Source: Atherinomorus stipes (taxonomy: Eukaryota; Chordata; Actinopteri; Atheriniformes; Atherinidae). From it: 64,000 nucleotides of DNA. The notes beneath the pieces are model-generated. The model searched no databases. It saw nothing but the letters and a program-made list of their open reading frames with translations, and had not been told where the DNA came from. Below are positions 53,301 to 63,922 of the stretch, piece by piece. The number at the start of each line of letters is the position of its first letter. The stretch's first letter is position 1. The stretch spans positions 744,001 through 808,000 of the forward strand of contig JALJCO010013744.1 of the NCBI GenBank assembly GCA_023101725.1. Reading direction: 5' to 3'. The position numbers and the translations under genes were made by a program.

Positions 53301-53825
53301 TTCATGTCTTCTGAGGAGATCCAGTGTCACACCAGCATCAGTTCTGATCTCAAGGGGACAGGAACTTGGTTGGAAGTAATTTGACACTAAATACACTTCT
53401 GTCCTGTTTTTTTATGGACTTAAGTTGTTTTAAATGTGTGTGACCAGCTTATCCTGGGGGCAAAGGAACTCTGCAAATGGAAACGGGCTGAATTAAGAAA
53501 TTTATTGTGAGGAACCTTTTAAAAGGAAAAAAAAAAGAAAAAAAGAAAATAATGGTATCTTTGCTTGTAATCTCCTTGACTAAATGTGCTTATGAGTTTT
53601 ATGAGCGGAAGCCAACTTTTGCCAAGGAGCACCAAGCAAAGGCCTTGTACATCCCTCTATGACCACAGGGCACCCAACTTCCGGTGGCTCCTTCCAGCAA
53701 GGATGTCACAAAGACCAAATCATCTCAAACATAGTTTTTAACAGAATTTTTCAGCTAAGTTCAGCAAAATTTCATTTGTTATTGTCTGAAACAACTTTTA
53801 AGATTTCTTTAATATAAATACTCCA

Positions 53826-53899
<74 letters not shown>

Positions 53900-54449
53900 C
53901 CGTCCTCAAAATTTCAAAATCATTCATACCTTCCACTTCAAGAAAAAGCTAAATTCACAATAGTAATTCAAATAACAGAAAATTAAAGAAACTAATAATT
54001 AATAAAAATTTGCAAAATTATTATTAGTAAATTAAAATTTTGCTGTTGAATTGCGGTTGGATATAATATTTTTAAAAAATCAAAGAAACAAAACTGTCCC
54101 AGACACTAAAGCACCTTTGTTATGGCAAGCTTTCCCATGAACAGTGGACCAAACTACCTGTCAACAAGTGTAGAAGTCTTATCGAACATTAGAGAAAACA
54201 TGTGATTGCAGTGATTTCTTCAAAGTGTTGCTCAACAAAATTCTAGTTTCGGAGCCCCATCATGCTTGTTCACTTGTTTTATTTTTTGTGCCCTTGTTTT
54301 TAATATTTCTGTTGAACCATAATTTAAATTCAGCATCAGGATTTTCACAGAATTTTTATTTGTTATTACTTTTGTCAACTTATTTTACTGACAGATGATT
54401 TTTTTTCGTCTTTATTTGGAGGGTATGAATAATTTTGAGGACTGTATGC

Positions 54450-54531
<82 letters not shown>

Positions 54532-57500
54532 CCTGATTATAATTAAAGGGTTTTCCAACAGTTCGTTGTGAAGTGTTTTTCACAAGCCTCTTGAGGACTA
54601 TTACACCAGGGAAAGGCAGTAGTGGTGGCATGAAAGAAATAAGGCAAAATGATTTATTACTGAAGTTAAAAAGAAAAAAAACCCCACAGAGCCCACCCAA
54701 GGCCTTTCACAAGCAATTACCTTCACAATTGACACAATGCAACTGACAGTCCAAAAAACTTGAGCATTATCTCAATCCTGAAGACGGCAGGTAGCCAACA
54801 GCCCTGAATATCTGTCTGCAGCAGACTTAAATAGTGGAACCCAAGCAGGATAGCAGATGATCTGACCGATCACAGGTGGGTCATAGCACATGCCAGATGC
54901 AGGCCAGTGATGGCCCAGCCACTTGAACAGGGGTTTCCAGCCAGCCAGCCAATCACCTGGTTGCAATCAAATACAAAAATATGACTCCAAAAACAAATCC
55001 CAAGGCCTGGCTGAAACAAGGACCCATTCATTTTAGTCTAGTGTGTTGCAGCAGGGAAATATCTTAAACCTCCAGGATACTGGCCTAAGGTCTGGTGTTG
55101 GTGATCTCTTTGGAGTGTTATCTTTTTAAAAAAAAAAAATTGTAATGTGTTGTTGTTGCTTGTGATATCTGCATTTTTCACCAGGGATTCATTGTAATCT
55201 CTTACAAGAAGATTGTCTGGTCAAATATTCCTCTTTTTCTAAAATCTAAAGGATTTCCAGACATTAAAATAGCCATTTCTCTCTAAAACTGTGTCATCAT
55301 TAGTGACTGAATATATTTTATGTGTAAAAACTGTGCAAGAAGCTCTCATGGCCGTGTCATATTTGTTATTCGATCTGAGTGGGGCAAATCAAGCAGCTGA
55401 CTGTTTGACTAGTTTATAGACTGCCGTTGGCACACTGCAGTAATAGTATAGACCCACTCTGACATTGACATGAAAATCTATATTTGACAGATCTGCAACA
55501 AAACCTAACTCAAGCAGATTTTAAAGGAATATTGTGTAAGTTCTCCTGTGTTTTATTCACAAAAACTGATTATTTGGTTCAAAAGTGTTTTGTCATTAAT
55601 CAGTAATCACTCCCATCAACAAACTGAAGTGCTCCTCTAAGTTCTAAATTTGCCGTTCGTATCATTCATTTACACATCGAGCGGGTCGACTCGGTGGAGG
55701 CTGCCATGTCGTATCGCCATGTTTTTGCGTTCGGGAGAAGCGTGACAGTAGGAAAACACAGAAACTCACCGGACACACCGGAGTTTTCAGCTCAGTTCGA
55801 GGTAATGCCTTTGAAAAGTCACCGCGCTGCAGGGGGGAGAAGCTAGCGTCTTACTGACGCTGGGTTCACGTGCAGTCGGGCAGACGGCCGTTTGTAACAA
55901 ACCAGATGTCATTTTAATCAATAAAGCCGAGCGAAAGACAGCAAAACATGGGTCAGGGAAAACAATACGACATCGCCATGACAACCGAACGGATGTGGAC
56001 TGATGTCACTGTAACTGACGGACCACGTCTTCACATAGAGGCCGGTGATAACTTTACATGCAGCGGCTGTCGTCGGTCTGCCCGGTTTCACGCGAATGCA
56101 GCATGAAAAGTACGAGGGAGCTGCTCCCGATTACACAGTGTCCCTTTAAACAGAATCTGGCCATAAACTGGTTTAAAGTACATTTTATTCAATTCTTGGG
56201 TTCATATACTGATGAACATCTGTAATAGAAAACTGGGCTCGGATCTAAATTGTTTCAGCTCTATACCAGCATAGACTGAAATTTTAGACATATTGAATTT
56301 TAATCAGTGATGGTGCTCAGTGGAAAGTTAGAATGTCATAATGTCAATGACAATTTAGACAATATATCCAATTTTTGTTTAGATGTTTCACTAGTAATAT
56401 ATGTGTAAACTTCTTGATAGGGTTTAAAACATATATGTTTTCTTTGTAGCAACAGACAGAATTCTGTTTGGTAAAATGATAATGGAAAAAGGTTTGACAG
56501 AGCCAGCAATGGGTGACATACAGAAAAAAAAAAAAAAAGAAAAAAAAAAAAAAACTAGGGCAACAAACATTTCACAAAAATTCCAAAATTTCCAAAAACA
56601 GTCAGCTTGGTGTGTCACAGTTTTGAAGAAAAAGTCCGGGGATTAGCAAAGTCTGTGGGAACATGGATATTTGTATCAAATATCATAGCCATTTCAGAGG
56701 TGTTAGAATATTTCAGCCTGGACCAAAGAAATAAACTGACCAAGAGACTAGCATGAGAAACCATGGAGACATGCTGAGAATGTAGAAATATGAAAAGAGG
56801 CTGTGACACAGAGAACTTTGACAATAAAGCATTTACATGGCTCCAGACTGGTGGGGCAGAATAAAGAAATAGCCCAATCAAAATGAGCTACAGTACAGTT
56901 AGCACAGTGAGAAAGAAAAGCTGCAGTCATACCTTCAGCCATCAAGCTTATTTTAGTAAATTTAACGAGACAGGAAGATCAAAACATGCTCAGTCACATC
57001 GGTTTGGCAAAGTAAAGCAAGAAAATACACTTGACCTAAAAGAACATGAAATTCTTGTGATCTTTTCTGCTGCTTAGTTATATATTCATAAAGGAAAACT
57101 GTTTCATAAACGAGCTTTTCAGGGCTTGAGACACCTACATATAAATGGTGACACATGGTGACACTTTTTGAAACTTTATGTTGTGGCAGTGATCACTTTG
57201 ATGCTGCTAAATTGGAAAAAAAAGAAAAGTTAAACAAAAAAGAGGTACTTTATACTTATATTACACATTGACAAGAAAAAGAAAGTGCCCTGTTTTAGTT
57301 CTTCTATTTGAAGTCTCAGAACCAGTTAAATGTGTTGAGGCTCATTTATGCTTTATACGTACAAACATAGCTATCTATCCATCTTTTGTGTCATTAAAGT
57401 GCATATTTTCGTTAGGGATGTTTGATATTAGCTTTATCGATAATATCCTATATACTGATATTGTCCAATAATTTCCAATATCTAATATCAACTGATACCG

Positions 57501-60500
57501 ATCTATGCAGACAACTATGAGGTTGTACCTCTCATATTTTGAGAGATAAGAACAAGGCAACTACATTCGGCTCCAAAAGCAAAGATCCCAAAATAGCCTT
57601 AGCTTAGCCAGAGGAGTTCATTTTGGACATCTAGCGACCATATATCAGATACTATATTAGCCAACATGTGGCTAATTATTGTGTTTCTGATAACTTGGTA
57701 GCTTAACCAACAATTTAAAACCAGACATATTATAAGAAGCTTCAAAGCAAGTCAGTCTGTAGCAGCAGCAGCTGCACCGTAGTCACATGACTCTAAAAGG
57801 AATGCTGGGATATGAAGTTCTTCCACAATAACAGTGACTTTTCTACATGCTGGACCGGTGCTGATTCAACAAGATCTGGCAAGGTTTTGTAACGGAACAT
57901 CGAGATTGTGAAATTTCATTAGTAAAATATCGGTCTGAAAAAACAATACCATTATTTTCAGATATCACATTTTAATGCCAATATTGGCCGATAATCTCGG
58001 GTAGCTGATAATGTTGGACATCATTTTGGTCCGTTTTCATTGAAATTGCAGGTGCACAGCCCAACGTACACTACCAGTCAAAAGTTTGGACACACTTACC
58101 CTTTGGATATAATGGGCTTTATGCAGAACTCCACTACTTCCTGAACTTAAGCCAGCTCTTTTGTTTCTTGTCTTTTATTACTGGACAATTTGATTAATCC
58201 AGGTGTGCCTGACCTCAGCAACCATAACAACAATGGCCACACACACCTGGATCAATCAGTTTGTCCAGTAATGTGAGACAGGAAACAAAGAATTTGGGGG
58301 AGTGAGTAGTGTCGTGGGCCTTGGCCTCGTTCAGGATGTAGTGGAGTTGTGCATATAGCAGAACAGTACCTCTGGAAACCTCTGGGGGCAGTGTTGTGAA
58401 AAATAGCTGCATGCAAAATCCTGGCCGCACAGACCGCCATTGTCTACCACACTGATGCTTTTCCTTTTGTTCTGAGAATATTCATTATCATGATTTCCTT
58501 CAACGTTGTCATGTTTTCTATTGTATGAAGCTGAGGTCAAAATTCAGAGATGAACTCTAAACGCTAAATTTGTGGGACTTACAGTATTATCTTGCAACCA
58601 TGCCAACATAAGACATGTGGGAGGATATGGACAGCACAGATTGATAAAATATGACACAAATGTACCTATTTATTTATGTAAATGAAGTATAAATGGTCAG
58701 TGAAAATAGGCCTACTTATGGGTGTATTTCCCTGTCTTTGATCTTTATTGGTCCAAGTCTTTTTTTTTTTTGCTATTTTTGGGCTGACTAAGGGTTGTTT
58801 TTTGTTTTTTTTGGAATAGGGTACACGTATAGGCATTATTTTTTAGGGCAACCGCTCATTTGTCAGGCTATGGGGCTAAGATTATGTTATCAATAGATAT
58901 AGCACCCTTAAGGCGCTATAGAAGATGTTTTGGCATTTCAGAAAGCAAAGACTGTTTGCAAGTTTTTGAATAATGGGCAAGACCAACCTGCTCCACACAC
59001 AGCTCCCTCCTCCGGCCACAGAATGACGTGCACGAGCCACTCCGGTGTTTAGCAGACAGCTGGTACAGCTTCTCCCATCATGTCACAAACGCAAGTAAAC
59101 AGAATGTCGTCTGAACGTCGCTAACTGCTACTGTAGCAGGATGATTGTTAGCTACCTGCTGTAAACATCAGACGAGTGCGCACAGCTTTCGGGTCGCAGC
59201 AATTCTTTTGCCAATCAATCACTCTCATTGATCAGTCTCGCCTATTACCCTTTCTTACAACAGTAGTAAAAGTGATTGACAAACCAGTAAACAAATGAAA
59301 TAGTTCAGGAATGCAGAGATGATTGGCAGATGTTTTTTCAGCCCCATTACTTTCACAGCTGAGGTATAATAATATTTAAATATTTAAAGCTTTTAATTAA
59401 TCCAATGGGGTAGTGAAACCAATTTTACCGAATATTGCAAAAATTGTTGAAAGAAACATCTTCTTTAATGCCTTTAAGGACAACCAAAAAGACAATATTG
59501 TGTCTATTACTGATAGTAAACTATAGCAAAGTAGCTGGCAGTCTTTTGAAGTTTTAATGGTTAATCAAGAGCATAGTTGTTTGGTTTGAGAGTAAGCTTT
59601 AATGTTTTTGCACACAAATATCATATTCCTGTTTGCACGGGAATATGTTGCGCTTCAACTCTAAACCCTCCTGCTATTCATTAATTTGGTTTTCTGCATG
59701 AAAATCTCCTGCAGTCAAGCTTGAGCTCCTCTCCTCACACTCAAAATCCTTCGGCACTGTGGAAACTTTCGCTCTTAGGTTTTTCTGTGTGCTCTTGGGT
59801 TGTTGTGTGCGGAAACTATCAAACTTCCTGTAGCCAGATTCAAATAACCAGTGAAGGATCAATCGTCTGGATTCACTCTGAAGTACAATGAGTGCACCCA
59901 AAATGAGGCGGCAATAATTTACTTGGATTTACTTGCAACCTCGACTTGCTCTGTGCCTCTTTGCAGTTCTGCACACAAGTGTGCATATAGTTCACTCAGC
60001 TAGCATGATGGCAGAGAGGATGGTGTTTACCGCAGAAATTTTCACATTATACTGAGTTAGCAGGTGAAAACTCACAAGAGCATTCACTGTAAAAAGCATA
60101 CTGTGCCTGGCTGATGATGAGTGCCACTCTGCAGCAAAGAACTCCACTTTAGACTCGCAGAAGCATCTGCAGGCTGAGCTAAGCTTCACTACACAACAAC
60201 AGTTAGCTTTCAGCTCTCCTGAGGCTGCTGATCTGAGGGAAAACTGATAAATACCTTAAGTGGTGGTGAAGAAGATGCCACCAACAACCTTTGAACTGCT
60301 ATCTTCCTCTTAGATCAATAGAAATTCTCTATAATTTTTTACGCTACTTACATTGAGCCCATCATGGCTTGTAAAAACAAGTTCTGTGAAAGCACATCTG
60401 TCAGTCCTATAATTATCTTACAGGGCTTCAGATTACACACGATGAAACACATGAAGTGGAACCAGTGATGGTAAATGCTGTCTGACTTCATAATCAAAGA

Positions 60501-61920
60501 ACAGAGGAAACTGCAAAATAGTGGTAATATCTTATTGTGCCATAGTGTTTGGCCAACATAGGTCTCTAAACCCAACACCAGCAAATCTAAAACAAAAGGG
60601 CTGCAAGAGAAATAAATCACAGTCCTGCCAATGCCAAAGAACCAGATCTGAACCTGACTGAGAAGTGTGGCAGAACCTTGAAAAGACTGTGCATAAACAA
60701 TTTTCTGCAACCCTTAATGAACAAAGGCGATGCTGTAGAAAAGACTGGGACAAAATTTTACAATAAAGATGTAAAAGACTGATAACCTCAAAAACTGATT
60801 GAAGTCATTGCTCAGTGTTAATGGTTCTACACGCTGCTGAATCATGGGGTGTACTTTCATGCATGCTTTCTACATTTTGGCTTAGTTTTTATGAAATGAA
60901 TAAAGTGTAATTTGCCATGTGTTCATGACTTAAGATCCGCTAAGAACCAAATGATCGCTTCTTTTTTGGGTCTTAGAATTGGCTGTACTTTGTTTCTCAC
61001 ATGACTGTCAGTCTTATGTTTTATCTTTTATCTTAAACTCTAATGTCTCTTTAGGAAACATCTTTGTGGTGAGCTTGTCTGTAGCAGACCTGGTGGTGGC
61101 GCTGTACCCGTACCCTCTGGTCCTCACTGCTATTTTCCACAATGACTGGACAATGGGCGATCTGCACTGCCAGGCCAGTGGCTTCATCATGGGACTCAGC
61201 GTCATCGGCTCCATTTTCAACATCACGGCGATCGCCATCAACCGATACTGCTACATCTGCCACAGCCTCCACTACGATCGCCTGTACAGCCTAAGGAACA
61301 CCTGCTGCTACCTGGGCCTCACTTGGCTGCTCACAGCCATTGCCACGGTGCCCAACTTCTTCGTCGGCTCTCTGCAGTACGACCCCCGCATTTACTCCTG
61401 CACCTTCGCTCAGACAGTCAGCTCATACTACACCATCTCAGTGGTGATTATACACTTTCTGATCCCCTTACTGGTTGTGTCCTACTGCTACATGCGGATA
61501 TGGGTGCTCGTAATTCAAGTGAAACATCGGGTTAAACCTGAGCAAAGGACTAGACCGAAACCTAGTGATGTGAGGAACTTTCTGACTATGTTTATGGTGT
61601 TTGTGTTGTTTGCTGTGTGCTGGGCTCCACTGAATCTTATAGGTCTAGCTGTAGCTATAAACCCAGTGAAAGTTGCGCCCCACATACCTGAGTGGCTCTT
61701 CGTCACAAGCTACTTCATGGCATACTTCAACAGCTGCCTCAATGCCATCATATATGGACTACTAAACCAAAACTTTCGCAAGGAGTACAAAACAATCCTC
61801 CTTGCTCTTTGTGTTCCACGTTTGCTCCTTATGGAAACTTCCAGGTGTGCTACAGAGGGACTGAAGAGTAAGCCTTCACCAGCTATAACAAATAATAATG
61901 TAGCAGAGATTAATGTATGA
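41182..61920 (+). CDS. mtnr1c: Melatonin receptor type 1C (Mel1c), two coding exons
   Basis: Exons 41182-41374 and 61055-61920 join in phase 1 at Gly65 ([16 protein letters not shown]), the intron position of all vertebrate melatonin receptors. The product is 352 residues. Visible features: three N-glycosylation sequons near the N-terminus (N9, N12, N16); seven membrane segments; C103-C180 disulphide pair; NRY at 127-129 in place of DRY; N165 and Q184 in the melatonin contact positions; H198 in TM5; NAIIY at 294-298 in place of NPxxY; FRKEY helix 8 and C317 as a palmitoylation candidate. The tail [16 protein letters not shown] and [11 protein letters not shown] favour Mel1c over MT1 or MT2. 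The family couples to Gi and lowers cAMP in retina, brain and pituitary targets. The start at 41182 is chosen because the in-frame codon before it is GTG and a stop lies further upstream. Confidence 0.95.
41375..46488. other. mtnr1c intron 1, first segment
   Basis: No exon and no intact mobile element recognised. Simple tracts of A or T occur near 42472-42488 and 44023-44038. A GC-richer non-repetitive island at about 45175-45490 contains several bicoid-class (GGATTA/TAATCY) motifs and is listed as a finding. Open frames here look like chance frames. Confidence 0.4.
46489..47056. mobile_element. hAT-type non-autonomous element with 8-bp target duplication
   Basis: Ends TAGGGATGCAGGATATTGG and AAATCGTGCATCCCTA are inverted repeats. 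The flanks ATGGACAT (46481-46488) and ATGGACAC (47057-47064) match at 7 of 8 bases, the target duplication size of hAT transposons. The element is rich in CCGATATC-like repeats. A second inverted-repeat element lies inside it at 46631-46900. No transposase frame remains. Confidence 0.8.
46631..46900. mobile_element. Inner inverted-repeat element nested in the hAT-type element
   Basis: Begins AGGGGTGGAAAAAAATATCG and ends GATATTTTTTCCCACCCT. Arms of about 115 bases pair across a short loop near 46750-46785. One pairing is CTATTTTACTAACAAAATCT with GATTTTGTTAGTAAAATAG. Its presence inside the outer element shows it inserted later. Confidence 0.7.
47065..48970. other. mtnr1c intron 1, segment after the hAT-type element
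   Basis: No exon or element assigned. Frames at 47941-48270 and 48597-48908 have no recognisable similarity. Confidence 0.4.
48975..49302. repeat. Common teleost interspersed repeat, LINE-tail-like
   Basis: The blocks CATTCATTCATTTTCTGTAC, CAGGGTTGCAGGGTCTGG, ACAATTTAGAGTAACTGATT, AACATGCATGTCTTT and GCAAACTCCACACAGAAAGG follow one another as in a very common fish repeat, probably a LINE 3' end. A run of 14 C lies at about 49220-49233. The family is not assigned. A similar but shorter piece is at 13868-14075. Confidence 0.6.
49303..50291. other. mtnr1c intron 1, segment before the 50.3 kb foldback
   Basis: A short imperfect inverted repeat (TTGTGCACAAAAG / CTTTTGTGCACAA) lies at 49789-49820. 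Nothing else is recognised. Confidence 0.4.
50292..51357. mobile_element. Large foldback element, about 1.07 kb, with nested insert
   Basis: Left arm 50292-50570 and right arm 51088-51357 are reverse complements. Outer ends are AAGGATAACTTTCTTTTTTT and AATAAAGTTATCCTTT. Internal pairs include TATACATGTATTTACTCACT with GTGAGTAAATACACATATA, and CCATATAATGGGAGAGACGG with CTGTCTCTCCCATTATATGG. No transposase is seen. The centre holds a second inverted-repeat unit (50695-51083). Confidence 0.75.
50695..51083. mobile_element. Inner MITE-like unit within the 50.3-51.4 kb foldback
   Basis: Begins GTTAAAGTTACACAGTGTTAC and ends AAAAGTTACACGGTATCTCTTTAAC, an imperfect inverted pair. Its termini resemble those of the 630 bp MITE (TTAAAGGGA...GTGTAA), so it may belong to a related family. 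Confidence 0.5.
51953..52368. mobile_element. MITE with about 40-bp terminal inverted repeats
   Basis: AACGCCATGTATGAGATACA...GGCAAGTCAGTCTGGG at the left pairs with CCCAGACTGACTTGCC...GTATCTCATACATGGCGTT at the right. The interior is unique-looking and non-coding. No clear target duplication can be read. Confidence 0.7.
52369..53837. other. mtnr1c intron 1, segment 52.4-53.8 kb
   Basis: No exon or repeat recognised beyond short A tracts near 53529-53548. Confidence 0.4.
53838..53896. repeat. (AT)n microsatellite, left half
   Basis: Pure AT dinucleotide run directly abutting the MITE at 53897; a second AT run lies just beyond the element's other end. Confidence 0.95.
53897..54444 (+). mobile_element. 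Tc1/mariner-type MITE (family copy 4) inserted in an AT tract
   Basis: Termini CAGCCGTCCTCAAAATTTCA and TAATTTTGAGGACTG are inverted repeats between TA dinucleotides. The interior matches copies 1-3 (CTAAATTCACAATAGTAATT, ACTGTCCCAGACA, TTGCTCAACAAAATTCTAG). The termini differ from copies 1 and 3 and are closest to copy 2 (CAGTCATTCTCAAAAATTTC), suggesting a subfamily. Confidence 0.85.
54452..54527. repeat. (AT)n microsatellite, right half
   Basis: Pure AT dinucleotide run starting 7 bases after the MITE end, ending in ATATGTATG. Together with 53838-53896 it brackets the element. Confidence 0.95.
54528..55520. other. mtnr1c intron 1, segment 54.5-55.5 kb
   Basis: Contains half of the inverted-repeat family described at 4922-5056, at about 55038-55098 (GTGTTGCAGCAGGGAAATAT, then CCTCCAGGATACTGGCC). 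Otherwise nothing is recognised. Confidence 0.4.
55521..56149 (+). mobile_element. MITE, about 630 bp, second copy of the 21888-22516 family
   Basis: Begins TTAAAGGAATATTGTGTAAG and ends TTACACAGTGTCCCTTTAA. Collinear with the intron 1 copy of neurl1b along its whole length and in the same orientation, with scattered substitutions and small indels. Non-coding. Confidence 0.75.
56150..57413. other. mtnr1c intron 1, segment 56.2-57.4 kb
   Basis: A-rich tract at 56524-56554. No exon or element recognised. Confidence 0.4.
57414..58024. mobile_element. Degenerate hAT-like element related to 46489-47056
   Basis: Starts TTAGGGATGTTTGATATTAG and ends with GATAATGTTGGACATCATTT. The interior carries the same style of GATATT/CCGATA motifs (CAACTGATACCGATCTATG, CCAATATTGGCCGATAATC). 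The ends are decayed and no target duplication can be read. Confidence 0.45.
58069..58300. mobile_element. Tc1-type terminal fragment
   Basis: CACTACCAGTCAAAAGTTTG is the well-known terminus of a fish Tc1-like family and is preceded by TA. It is followed by a hairpin-forming stretch (GGACAATTTGATTAATCCAG ... CTGGATCAATCAGTTTGTCC). A related stretch is at 37372-37514. The other terminus was not found. Confidence 0.6.
58301..61054. other. mtnr1c intron 1, 3' segment
   Basis: A weak Tc1-like relic may lie at about 60620-60870, minimally coding. Otherwise no element or exon is recognised up to the exon 2 acceptor. Confidence 0.35.
61055..61920 (+). CDS. mtnr1c: mtnr1c exon 2 (TM2 to C-terminus)
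   Basis: Acceptor CTCTTTAG at 61047-61054. Encodes residues 65-352: TM2 ([16 protein letters not shown]), TM3 with [22 protein letters not shown]2 [18 protein letters not shown]6 [17 protein letters not shown]7 [19 protein letters not shown]. The stop is TGA at 61918-61920. The open frame upstream of 61055 is intronic. The short tail is normal for non-mammalian Mel1c and contrasts with the long tail of mammalian GPR50. Confidence 0.97.
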
Positions 61921-62720
61921 ACCAATGTTTAACTGGGCAAGTGGATGTGCCACGGTTCACCCAGTGCCTTCTCAAGCTGTGTATCATTTTCCTGTTGTAA
62001 GGATACAACCATGAGTAGGGGACACTGCTGCCATCATATTCCCTTTTCAGCCATTCTGGCATAGCCATTCAGATTTCTATAGTACATAATGAGAGCTTGA
62101 CAAAAGGTCCTTTGTTCCTCAGTGTTATGTACTGCATATGCTCAGCCTCAGTTTTGCCACAGCTAAACTTGGGAATCTAGGACCTTGGAGACCCTGGGAA
62201 GATACGCTGCTTTCAAATGGAACCCATGAGCTCATGATCGGGACATGTGAGGTCATGTACACGAATTGCAGAGTCAAAGCTTACAGAAATATACTAATTA
62301 TGAAGCCGTAAATATGACAAGAGGGGAGTGCTGAAACACAGAGTTAACACGACCCCATTTGAAGGCACTGTTTCCTCACCAGTACTTAATGTTCCACTAT
62401 GACTGCCTCATTGCACTGCTAAGAGCAGGCCAGCTAACTGTTTAACAAGCAGGAAAAACAGGTCCAAAGATAACAAGCAGCTAAAAACATTTGCATGATG
62501 GATGGCAGAAAGCTGTGAAAAATTACTTTAAATCGTTATTTCAGATACTTCATGCACACTGTATAGCCTATGTTTTATTTTGGGAAGAAGGCTTTACTAT
62601 TTAATCACATCCTTGCATGTGTACATCATGTGCACGAGAATGACTCACTGCCTATTTGCACAGATGGATTATGAGTATGTGAGCAACATATAGTGAAAAT
62701 AAATGTATTTTCTATTCCAA
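61921..62720 (+). other. mtnr1c: mtnr1c 3' untranslated region
   Basis: The first AATAAA after the stop is at 62698-62703, followed by a T-rich and GTGTG stretch, giving an approximate 0.8 kb 3' UTR. No repeat is seen in it. Confidence 0.6.
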
Positions 62721-63828
62721 CTGTGTGTTCTCTTAAATGTAGCATTTAATGAAGGAAAAGCCTCAAGTTTCCTGTTTTGTTTAAATGAAAATAATCGTTT
62801 TAGCTTCATAGTGAATCAGTTACAATGTTTTTATCTGGATCAAGTTGCTAAGAGTGTTCAAAGTGTGTGATTTGCCAAGTCAGAAACAGATTTTAGTGTC
62901 AGCCCATGCTAACGTAAAGTTTAAATCTCACATTTCATCCTCTGTGTGTGTGAAAATCTGGCTCATTCTCACGGAGGATGTGGACTCATTATTTCCCATG
63001 ATACTGTTTCGCCCTCAGGCTTGTCTTCTGAGCAATTATGTCCTCACAAAACACATCAGAAATATTGCGGGACCTTTTGCTCTGGTTTTAAATTAAAGAA
63101 AAGAAACATCACAACCAGCTTTGTATGTAAATAGAAAATGCTTCATTGTTAACAATTTAGAAACCCTCAGAGTTTCTAATCAATCCGTTTAAATGTTTCA
63201 ACCATCTAAGACAAATATCTACTAGACCAAAAAATTCAAAGCCCTGAGCATCTAACTTTTAGAATGATTTGAATGATTTAGGAACTTCACAACTGTGAAA
63301 AGAGGAAAAGTTGATGATAAACAAAGCTAGCTCTCTTGTTTATTAAATGCCTGGAAGACATGATATGCATCAGGAGCCAGAGAGATGTAATTTTGTGATA
63401 GCGCAAGTGTGCCTAAGTCCATGTCACCCTACCCGAGATGAGCTCTGACAGCCTTCCAGCATAGCTTTCCCCCCGCAAACAAACTATGAGCAGTTCACCT
63501 CACAGGGAGGCTCCAAGACGTCAATGTGACACATTCTTGATATGATGCACTGTTACTGAAATATTAAAGAGATTACACATTCCAACTGTCTCACTTGAAA
63601 TTTTGAACATTTCTAAGCATATTTTATATTCACTTATGTTTACGTAGAAGCCCATTGGCTGACTTTTGCATTCTGCTGTGCTCTGCAGCAGCTAATCCTG
63701 GATAAGTTGTCCAGTGGCAGACTAAATTAAAGCATTATGCAGAGGAGTGGCAATCTCAATCTATTGGGGATCTTTGCTTAGCACTCAAGCTTACAGAGCC
63801 AGGTGCTGTCAAGTTGCAGAACAGCAAA
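62721..63828. other. Intergenic segment downstream of mtnr1c
   Basis: No gene or repeat recognised. Short open frames at 62845-63134 lack support. Confidence 0.5.
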
Positions 63829-63922
63829 ATGGCACAAAAAACATTCACTTCTGCTTCCTACAAATCAGTGTCTGATGTGGACGAGGGAAGCAGCCCACAT
63901 GCCAGTGCAAGGTCAGCCACAG
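63829..63922 (+). CDS. Candidate first coding exon of an unidentified gene
   Basis: ATG in the context CAAAATGG (A at -3, G at +4) opens MAQKTFTSASYKSVSDVDEG, then SSPHASARSAT, followed by the consensus donor AG|GTGAGC at 63923. Phase 1. If unspliced, the frame reaches TGA at 63988-63990 (53 codons). The Ser-rich hydrophilic sequence suggests a disordered N-terminus. I do not recognise the protein, and the rest would lie outside the window. It could also be a chance frame. Confidence 0.3.

Noticed and set aside
61014..61272. Minus-strand frames across mtnr1c exon 2
   Set aside because: Shadows of the receptor coding sequence.
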